DNA from: Chloroflexota bacterium
GTDB lineage: Bacteria > Chloroflexota > Limnocylindria > Limnocylindrales > CSP1-4
Length of the DNA stretch: 5,939 nucleotides
NCBI GenBank assembly: GCA_005881055.1
Contig: VBHW01000105.1
Coordinates: 1 to 5,939, forward strand
Direction of reading: 5' to 3'
Part shown: piece after piece, positions 1 through 4,523 of the stretch
Layout: each line of letters begins with the position of its first letter
Numbering within the stretch: the first letter of the stretch is position 1
Translations under genes and position numbers: made by a program
The notes under the pieces: generated by a model
Seen by the model: the letters and a program-made list of their open reading frames with translations, nothing else
Databases searched by the model: none
Told to the model about the DNA's origin: nothing

Positions 1-541
1 CGGTCGAGTCGATGAACCGGCCGGTGAGGCGGTGCGCGAGGAAGCCCGACAGGAGAAGGTAGCGGGCAGTCTGCCGCCACGTCTCGGGCTCGTGCCGGCG
101 GAGCCAGTTGACCTCGGCGTCCGCCTGGAACGCCGCGACGGTCTCCCTGACGCCGAGCGCCCGGAACGCGAGGCCGGTGATGCCTCTAACAGGAGGGAGC
201 CCGGTCGTCCGGCGCTGGTCGAGCCAAACGATCGCCGGCCGGAGCGGCCGGCCGGAGGCATCGACGCAGACGATCGTCCCGCGTTGGGTCGTGAGGGCCA
301 CCCCGGCCACCGAGGACCCGCTCAGCCCGGGTTCCCGCCAGAGCATCCGGCACGCGTCGCCGATCGACGTCCAGTACAGCTCTGGGTCCTGCTCCGCCCA
401 GCCGGGCTGGGGCGACACGTAAGGCTCGATCGGGACCTTGGCCCGGCGGAGGAGATCGCCCCGCGCGTCGAAGAGCAGCGCGCGCACGCTCTGCGTGCCG
501 ACGTCGATCGCGAGGATCCGGTCGGCCGATCCGTTGCTCAT
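1..541 (-). CDS. FGGY-family carbohydrate kinase, N-terminal part (runs off left edge)
   Basis: This is an ATP-dependent sugar or polyol kinase of the FGGY family; 180 complete codons of a protein usually near 480-520 residues are present. The open frame begins at ATG 541-539 and continues past position 1. The start is fixed by a Shine-Dalgarno sequence 6 nt upstream and by the family N-terminus: ILAIDVGTQSVR at residues 9-20 is the phosphate-binding loop of the actin-like fold, with Asp13 at the expected place. PGWAEQDPELYW (46-57), VALTTQRGT (81-89) and PAIVWLDQR (102-110) are typical FGGY N-domain motifs. Glycerol kinases carry Arg-Glu after TNQ; here it is Arg87-Gly88, so glycerol is doubtful. 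From memory, the TQR-x-x-IVC pattern is closest to E. coli YgcE. The start overlaps the oxidase stop by 4 nt, implying translational coupling. The C-terminal ATPase half is not visible and the substrate is unknown. Confidence 0.93.
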   Translation of the reverse strand, partial: MSNGSADRILAIDVGTQSVRALLFDARGDLLRRAKVPIEPYVSPQPGWAEQDPELYWTSIGDACRMLWREPGLSGSSVAGVALTTQRGTIVCVDASGRPLRPAIVWLDQRRTTGLPPVRGITGLAFRALGVRETVAAFQADAEVNWLRRHEPETWRQTARYLLLSGFLAHRLTGRFIDST

Positions 542-2151
542 CGAGCCACCTCGTCGTCGTCCAGCAGGGCGCCCCGGTTCATCAGCCCGCCCGGGTCGAA
601 GCGGCGGGCGGCGTCGGCAAGCACGGCAATGCCGAGCGGGCCGATCTCCGCGGGCAGGTACGAGGCGTGGTCGCGCCCGACGCCGTGCTGATGGCTGATC
701 GTCCCTCCGCCCTCGACGATCGCGCGGGAGGCGGCGGCCTTGAGGATTCTCCAGCGTCGGAGCGTCTCGTCGGGGTCGTCGGCCAGCCGGAAGAGGTACG
801 TCGTGTACACGCTCGATCCGCTCGGGTAGACGTGCGACGCGTGGCTGAACGCGTGGACGCGCTCGCCGTCCGCCGCGAGCCCGTCCCGGAGCGCGCCCGT
901 GACGCCTGCGACGATCGCGGGGACGTGGTCCCACGTCGACGCGGTCTCCACGGTGTCGACGGCGTAGCCGGCGTCCCACAGCCCGTTGCGCTGGTAGGCC
1001 GAGCGGAACCGGTCGGCCGCCCACGCGCGCCCGAAACCGGCAGGCCCGATGACACCACGCTGGTCGCGCACGGCCTGATGAAGGGCGTCTGTCGCCGCGC
1101 GGACCGTGCGATCGTCCCCGGTCACGCCTGCGATGAGCATGCACCGCTCCGAACCGATGCCGCGCAGCCCGAGGTACCGCAGGTATGCCCGCAGCCCGCG
1201 CCGCCGACCGCCGGCCGCCAGGAGCGTCGCGGTCTCCTCGGCCGTCGACACGCGGATCATCGAGAGGGGGGCGCGCTCGTCGGCCAGGGCCCGCGCCACT
1301 GCGAGGCCATGGGCGAAGTCGGGCAGGAACGCCGCGAGGAAACCCTCATGCGCGGGTCGCGGGCTCGTCCGCACCGTCACCTCGGTGACGATCCCGAGGC
1401 GGCCCTCCGAGCCGAGGACGAGCTGGCGGAGGTCCGGGCCGGCCGCCGAGGCGGGGAAGGGCGCGAGAGCGAGCCCTCCCGCGGGCGCCTCGAGGTGGCC
1501 GCCGGCGAACAGCGACTCGATCCGGCCGTAGCGGAGCGACTGCTGCCCGGACGAGCGCGTCGCCACCCAGCCGCCGATCGTCGACGCCTCGTAGGACTGG
1601 GGGAAGTGGCCGAGCGTCCGGCCGTGCGCACCGAGCTCCGCCTCCAGCCTCGGCCCGATCGTGCCCGGCCCGAACGTCGCGAGGCCAGACCGCTCGTCGA
1701 ACCGCCCCAGCCCCGACATCCGGTCGAGGGCGACGGCGATCGTCGGCGGACCGCCCGGTCGAGCCGTGAGGTGGCCGGCGACGCTCGTCCCGCCGCCATA
1801 GGGGATGAGCGCGGTGCCGTCCGCGGCGGCGAGCCGGAACAGCGCACGGATGTCGTCGAGCCCGGACGGGTGAGCGACCGCGTCGGGGGCCCAGTCGAGC
1901 CGGCCGGAGCGCAGGGCGATCCAGTCGGGCAGCGACTGGCCGCGCGCATGCCGGAGGCGCTCGGCGGGTTCCGTGGACAGCAGCGGATCGCTCACAGACA
2001 GGCGGCTGGCCGGCAGCCGGGCGAGCGTCTCCTCCAGCGAGGCGTCAGGTTGCGACCTCCCCGGCCCGATCAGCCGCTCGAGGTGGACGAGCGCCTCCGG
2101 GGCGACCGGTACGGAGACCCCCTCGTCGCCCCAGCCGTTCCAGCGCCGCAC
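538..2151 (-). CDS. FAD-binding oxidase, alkyl-DHAP synthase/YgcU-like (VAO/PCMH flavoprotein)
   Basis: This is a 537-residue flavoprotein of the vanillyl-alcohol-oxidase fold, probably cytoplasmic (no signal peptide or membrane helix). The GTG start at 2151 has AGGAGGT 5 nt upstream. Residues 4-8 read WNGWG, the N-terminal signature of alkyldihydroxyacetonephosphate synthase. PYGGGTSV (117-124) is the FAD pyrophosphate-binding loop. GHFPQS (181-186), GGWVATRS (193-200), GQQSLRYG (202-209) and GSEGRLGIVTE (247-257) complete the FAD domain. SHVYPSG (439-445), ISHQHGVG (485-492) and FDPGGLMNRG (518-527) match the C-terminal cap. AGPS proteins have a His-His-His run where this protein has His487-Gln488-His489. 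The match to E. coli YgcU, recalled from memory, is also strong (GHxPQS, GGxVATRS, GQxS). True ether-lipid synthesis is unlikely in this operon. Oxidation of a hydroxy acid, polyol or polyol phosphate, perhaps the product of the adjacent kinase, is the better inference. The family call is secure; the reaction is not known. Confidence 0.92.
   Translation of the reverse strand: MRRWNGWGDEGVSVPVAPEALVHLERLIGPGRSQPDASLEETLARLPASRLSVSDPLLSTEPAERLRHARGQSLPDWIALRSGRLDWAPDAVAHPSGLDDIRALFRLAAADGTALIPYGGGTSVAGHLTARPGGPPTIAVALDRMSGLGRFDERSGLATFGPGTIGPRLEAELGAHGRTLGHFPQSYEASTIGGWVATRSSGQQSLRYGRIESLFAGGHLEAPAGGLALAPFPASAAGPDLRQLVLGSEGRLGIVTEVTVRTSPRPAHEGFLAAFLPDFAHGLAVARALADERAPLSMIRVSTAEETATLLAAGGRRRGLRAYLRYLGLRGIGSERCMLIAGVTGDDRTVRAATDALHQAVRDQRGVIGPAGFGRAWAADRFRSAYQRNGLWDAGYAVDTVETASTWDHVPAIVAGVTGALRDGLAADGERVHAFSHASHVYPSGSSVYTTYLFRLADDPDETLRRWRILKAAASRAIVEGGGTISHQHGVGRDHASYLPAEIGPLGIAVLADAARRFDPGGLMNRGALLDDDEVAR
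548..552 (-). promoter_or_regulatory. Ribosome binding site of the FGGY kinase, inside the oxidase gene
   Basis: On the minus strand GAGGT lies 6 nt before the kinase ATG (541), within the last codons of the oxidase. Together with the ATGA stop/start overlap at 541-538 it supports coupled translation of oxidase and kinase from one messenger. Confidence 0.6.
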
Positions 2152-2156
2152 CGCCC

Positions 2157-2163
2157 ACCTCCT
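2157..2163 (-). promoter_or_regulatory. Strong Shine-Dalgarno of the FAD oxidase; decides the GTG start
   Basis: The minus strand reads AGGAGGT, then 5 nt (GGGCG), then GTG at 2151-2149. The site lies in the 51-bp gap after the GH4 stop codon. I see no convincing terminator in that gap, so GH4, oxidase and kinase are likely cotranscribed. Confidence 0.75.
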
Positions 2164-2202
2164 CGCCCTCCCGGCGATGGTATCGGCGGTCGGCGTCCCG
2201 GT

Positions 2203-3471
2203 TCAGCCCTCCGGGAAGAACCGCGGCAGGAACCGCCGGTTCGCGTCCAGCAGCGCGTCGAGCAGCGGGGCCGCTGTCGCGTAGTCGCGCACGAGCGGGT
2301 TCGCGAGGAGGGCCAGGAGCGCCGTCGAGCGGTCGCCCGACAGCGCGGCCCGGATGGCCAGCCGCTCGTATGCCTTGTGCTGCAGGACGAGCCCCAGCAG
2401 CTCAGGCCCGAGCGGCGCCACGGGCAGAGGCTCGATCCGGTCCGCCCCCACCCGTGCGCCGATCTCGACGATCTCGTCGGCAGGCAGGTCGGGGATCGCG
2501 CCTCCGTTGCGGACGTTGACGACCTGCGTGTCGCCGGCGTCCGAGTGGAGCGCCGCGATGAGCTGCGCGGCCGCCTCGGAGTAGAAGGCGCCGCCCCGCT
2601 CCTCGAGGAGCCGCGGCTTCTCGGTGAGCGCCGGATCCCGGTAGCGCTCGAGGAGGTCGCGCTCGATCGCGATGACGTCCTCGGCCCGGCTGTGGCCGTT
2701 CAGCTGCTCGGCGAGGACCTCGGCGGTCATGTAGAAGTAGCGGAGGTAGTACGAGGGCACCGCCCGCAGCGCCCGCACGAGCTCGACGGGCAGGTGGACG
2801 AGGTCGGCCAGCCAGTCGGACTCGCGGTCGAGGAGGTCGGGCAGGACGTCGCGACCGTCGACCCGGATCGCCCGCTCCCACGAGAGATGGTTCAGGCCGA
2901 CGTGCTCCAGCTCGACCCGCTCCGGGGAGACGTCGAGGTGATGGGCGAACGTCCGCTGCAGCCCGATCGCGACGTTGCACAGGCCGACCGACTTGAAACC
3001 GCCGTCGACGAGCGCCTGGGTCACGATGCCGACGGGGTTCGTGAAGTCGATGATCCAGGCATCGGGCGACGCGCGGCGGGCTGCCTGCTCCGCGATGTCG
3101 AGCACGACCGGCACCGTCCGGAGGGCCTTGGCGAAGCCGCCCGGGCCGGTCGTCTCCTGGCCGATGCAGCCGAAGCGGTGGGGGAGCGTCTCGTCGACGT
3201 AGCGGGTGGCCTGGCCGCCGACCCGGATCTGGAGGAGCACGAAATCCGCGCCCTCGAAGGCGCCGTCGTGGTCGGTCGAGAGGACCAGGCGCCCGGGCCA
3301 GTCCCGCCGCTCGAGCATGCGCCGCGCGAGCCCGCCGACGATCTCGAGGCGCTCCGCGTCGACGTCCTGGAGGACGAGCTCGTCCACGTGGAGGATCCCG
3401 TCGCGATCGGCGACGCCCTCGATGAGCTCGGGGGTGTACGTGCTGCCTCCACCCACGACGACGACCTTCAC
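2203..3471 (-). CDS. Family GH4 glycosidase, 6-phospho-beta-glucosidase type
   Basis: GH4 enzymes cleave glycosides by an NAD+- and divalent-metal-dependent oxidation, elimination, addition and reduction cycle in the cytoplasm. I chose GTG 3471 as start (422 residues): it puts the Rossmann motif KVVVVGGGSTYTPELIEG directly after the initiator, as is usual in the family, and GGAGG lies 4 nt upstream. An in-frame ATG at 3504 would add 11 residues but has no Shine-Dalgarno. In 422-residue numbering: GQETTGPGGFAKALRT at 104-119, IDFTNPVG at 141-148, GLCNV at 163-167 with metal-ligand Cys165, GLNHLSW at 192-198 with metal-ligand His195, a Tyr pair at 241-242 where the catalytic base is expected, and NGGAIPDLP at 322-330. 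Cys-Asn-Val, rather than the Cys-His-Ser of alpha-glucosidase/galactosidase members, places it in the 6-phospho-beta-glucosidase branch. The length is normal and the gene looks intact. Because the visible transporter is ABC type, the in vivo substrate may not be a PTS-made 6-phosphoglycoside. Confidence 0.93.
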   Translation of the reverse strand: MKVVVVGGGSTYTPELIEGVADRDGILHVDELVLQDVDAERLEIVGGLARRMLERRDWPGRLVLSTDHDGAFEGADFVLLQIRVGGQATRYVDETLPHRFGCIGQETTGPGGFAKALRTVPVVLDIAEQAARRASPDAWIIDFTNPVGIVTQALVDGGFKSVGLCNVAIGLQRTFAHHLDVSPERVELEHVGLNHLSWERAIRVDGRDVLPDLLDRESDWLADLVHLPVELVRALRAVPSYYLRYFYMTAEVLAEQLNGHSRAEDVIAIERDLLERYRDPALTEKPRLLEERGGAFYSEAAAQLIAALHSDAGDTQVVNVRNGGAIPDLPADEIVEIGARVGADRIEPLPVAPLGPELLGLVLQHKAYERLAIRAALSGDRSTALLALLANPLVRDYATAAPLLDALLDANRRFLPRFFPEG

Positions 3472-3475
3472 GCCG

Positions 3476-3480
3476 CCTCC
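3476..3480 (-). promoter_or_regulatory. Ribosome binding site favouring the GTG start of the GH4 gene
   Basis: The minus strand carries GGAGG, then CGGC, then GTG (3471-3469). The alternative ATG at 3504 is preceded by a CCTCC-containing stretch, the opposite of a Shine-Dalgarno. Spacing of 4 nt is somewhat short, so the start is likely but not certain. Confidence 0.5.
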
Positions 3481-3512
3481 CGCATCCCGATTCTCCCGCC
3501 GCATCTTGACAG

Positions 3513-3522
3513 GAGGGCCCTC
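3513..3522. repeat. 10-bp perfect palindrome GAGGGCCCTC in the GH4 leader
   Basis: GAGGGCCCTC is its own reverse complement and lies between the operator repeats and the GH4 coding region. In the transcript its minus-strand copy sits just upstream of the unused ATG 3504. No function can be assigned; in GC-rich DNA short palindromes like this arise by chance. Confidence 0.35.
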
Positions 3523-3535
3523 GTCCCGCCACCAT

Positions 3536-3567
3536 TGCTTATAACGTTATCTGCTTATAACGTTATC
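3536..3567. promoter_or_regulatory. Tandem 16-bp operator, two copies of TGCTTATAACGTTATC
   Basis: Two identical 16-bp units (3536-3551 and 3552-3567) abut without a gap. Each contains the perfect 10-bp palindrome ATAACGTTAT, at 3541-3550 and 3557-3566, so dyad centres are 16 bp apart. The sequence can also be read as one inverted repeat GTTAT-6 bp-ATAAC (3546-3561). I saw the motif nowhere else in the window. Its place upstream of a GntR/HutC gene and overlapping both divergent promoters makes it the probable binding site of that regulator. AACGTT-centred palindromes are also common for LacI-family proteins, so the cognate factor is inferred, not shown. Confidence 0.8.
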
Positions 3568-3628
3568 ACCAACGGGGCCCCTGAACGCAAGCCCCAAAGC
3601 TCCGGCGAATCCGAGCCCTGAGGAGGCC

Positions 3629-4477
3629 ATGGCCCGGTTCCACCTCGAGCATGGTCCCATCCCGTTGCACCACCAGGTGTACCTCGACGTGCGCGCGGCG
3701 CTCGATGCCGGCGAGTGGCGCCCGGGCGACCAGCTCCCACCGGAGCGCGAGCTCGCCGGGCGGTACGGCTGCAGCCTCATCACCGTGCGACGCGCGCTCG
3801 GCGACCTCGCCCGCGAGGGTCGACTGCAGCGGACCCGCGGCCGGGGAACGATCGTCACCCTGCCGAAGATCATCCGGGACCTGTCCTCGACGCTGAGCTT
3901 CGCCCAGGAGATGGCCCTCCAGGGCCTCGAGCCGGGGACGAAGCTGCTCGGCGCCGTCCGCGCCCAGGCCGACGAGACCGCGGCCGCGGCGCTCGACATC
4001 GAGCCGGGTGCCCCGACGTATCGCCTCGAGCGCCTGCGCAGCGCCGGAGGCCTGCCGCTCCTGCTCGAGCAGGTGGAGCTCCCTGCGGACCCGTTCCCGG
4101 ACCTCCTCACCGCGGACCTCGAGCATGGATCGCTCTACGACTTCCTGGCCGCCCGCTACGGCTGCCAGATCGTCAGCCTGCGCGAGACGATCGAGCCGGT
4201 CCTGCCGCCGTCGCGGGAGGCCGGGCTCCTCAACCAGTCCCCGCGGCGCCCGATGCTGCTGCTGGTCGGCACCGCCTACACGGACGAGGGACGTCCGGTC
4301 GAATACTCACGCACGTATGTCCCGGGTGACCGGTCGAAGCTCCTGATCGAGACGCGGGGCCGCTGGGCACGCGGCCTCCGCTCGATCAGGGGAACGGCCA
4401 AGAGTTCGAACGACAGCGAGGATGCCCTGCTCCTGGCCGGCGATCGAGCCGGCGATCGAGCCAGCGGGCAGCGGTAG
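3629..4477 (+). CDS. GntR-family (HutC subfamily) transcriptional regulator with UTRA domain
   Basis: This is a 282-residue repressor-type regulator. Residues 11-77 form the GntR winged helix-turn-helix: IPLHHQVYLDVRAALDAG, then GDQLPPERELAGRYG (33-47) and the recognition helix SLITVRRALGDLAREG (49-64), closed by the RTRGRGTIV wing (68-76). Residues about 85-240 match the UTRA effector domain, with LDIEPGAPTYRLERLR (122-137), a GSLYDFL segment (167-173) and the C-terminal GRPVEYSRTYVPGDR (221-235). UTRA domains usually sense a sugar phosphate, an amino sugar or another pathway intermediate. The final 40 or so residues are an extension rich in Arg, Ser and Asp, ending in a repeated Ala-Gly-Asp-Arg. 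AGGAGG ends only 2 nt before the ATG, tighter than usual, but the domain begins at residue 11, so a later start is excluded. It lies divergent from the GH4 operon and just upstream of the binding-protein gene, so it probably controls both through the tandem palindromes and may autoregulate. Confidence 0.95.
   Translation: MARFHLEHGPIPLHHQVYLDVRAALDAGEWRPGDQLPPERELAGRYGCSLITVRRALGDLAREGRLQRTRGRGTIVTLPKIIRDLSSTLSFAQEMALQGLEPGTKLLGAVRAQADETAAAALDIEPGAPTYRLERLRSAGGLPLLLEQVELPADPFPDLLTADLEHGSLYDFLAARYGCQIVSLRETIEPVLPPSREAGLLNQSPRRPMLLLVGTAYTDEGRPVEYSRTYVPGDRSKLLIETRGRWARGLRSIRGTAKSSNDSEDALLLAGDRAGDRASGQR
4437..4460 (+). repeat. Two perfect 12-bp tandem copies at the 3' end of gntR
   Basis: CCGGCGATCGAG occurs twice head to tail (4437-4448 and 4449-4460), followed by CC. 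It is in frame and encodes the repeated Ala-Gly-Asp-Arg near the C-terminus of the regulator. Because 12 is a multiple of three, copy-number slippage would preserve the frame. Confidence 0.75.
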
Positions 4478-4482
4478 GAGAG

Positions 4483-4506
4483 CGGCGACTCGACGGTCGA
4501 GCGCCG
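4483..4506 (+). other. Hairpin between gntR and the binding-protein gene
   Basis: CGGCG (4483-4487) pairs with CGCCG (4502-4506), and CTCGA (4489-4493) with TCGAG (4497-4501), leaving a bulged A at 4488 and a CGG loop. No U-run follows, so it does not look like an intrinsic terminator. It could stabilise or process the messenger and so set different levels of regulator and binding protein. Confidence 0.45.
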
Positions 4507-4511
4507 GAAGA

Positions 4512-4517
4512 GAGGAG
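4512..4517 (+). promoter_or_regulatory. Ribosome binding site of the solute-binding protein
   Basis: GAGGAG lies 6 nt upstream of ATG 4524, an ideal spacing. It fixes the start of a gene whose first residues form a lipoprotein signal peptide. Confidence 0.7.
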
Positions 4518-4523
4518 TGAGCG

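Larger units (their letters stand above)
3505..3628. promoter_or_regulatory. Divergent promoter region between the GH4 operon and gntR
   Basis: Transcription must leave this interval in both directions, to the GH4-oxidase-kinase operon on the minus strand and to gntR and the binding protein on the plus strand. It contains the only AT-rich island in the window. A weak plus-strand promoter can be read as TTGCTT (3535-3540), a 15-bp spacer and TATAAC (3556-3561). The minus strand offers TATAAG-like -10 candidates in the same repeats but no convincing -35. Either way the promoter elements overlap the tandem palindromes, as expected where a repressor excludes RNA polymerase. The exact start sites are not determinable by eye. 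Confidence 0.55.

Noticed and set aside
538..2151. Annotating the flavoprotein as a true alkyl-DHAP synthase for ether lipids
   Set aside because: The context is a sugar catabolic operon and the His triad is altered; the similarity supports the fold and family only.
2152..2202. Possible terminator between GH4 and oxidase
   Set aside because: Only weak GC pairing and no T-run on the minus strand; the gap is mainly explained by a strong ribosome binding site.
3574..3581. GGGGCCCC palindrome in the gntR leader as a second operator
   Set aside because: It is short, unlike the tandem repeat, and likely by chance in GC-rich sequence.
667..3621. Very long plus-strand open frame of 984 codons opposite the oxidase and GH4 genes
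   Set aside because: It lies antisense to two genes with clear family motifs, has a low-complexity Arg/Gly/Pro/Glu-rich translation and no recognisable domain. Such frames are expected opposite GC-rich coding DNA.
3566..4126. Minus-strand frames opposite gntR
   Set aside because: They are shadows of the regulator frame, with no motif and no convincing independent start context.
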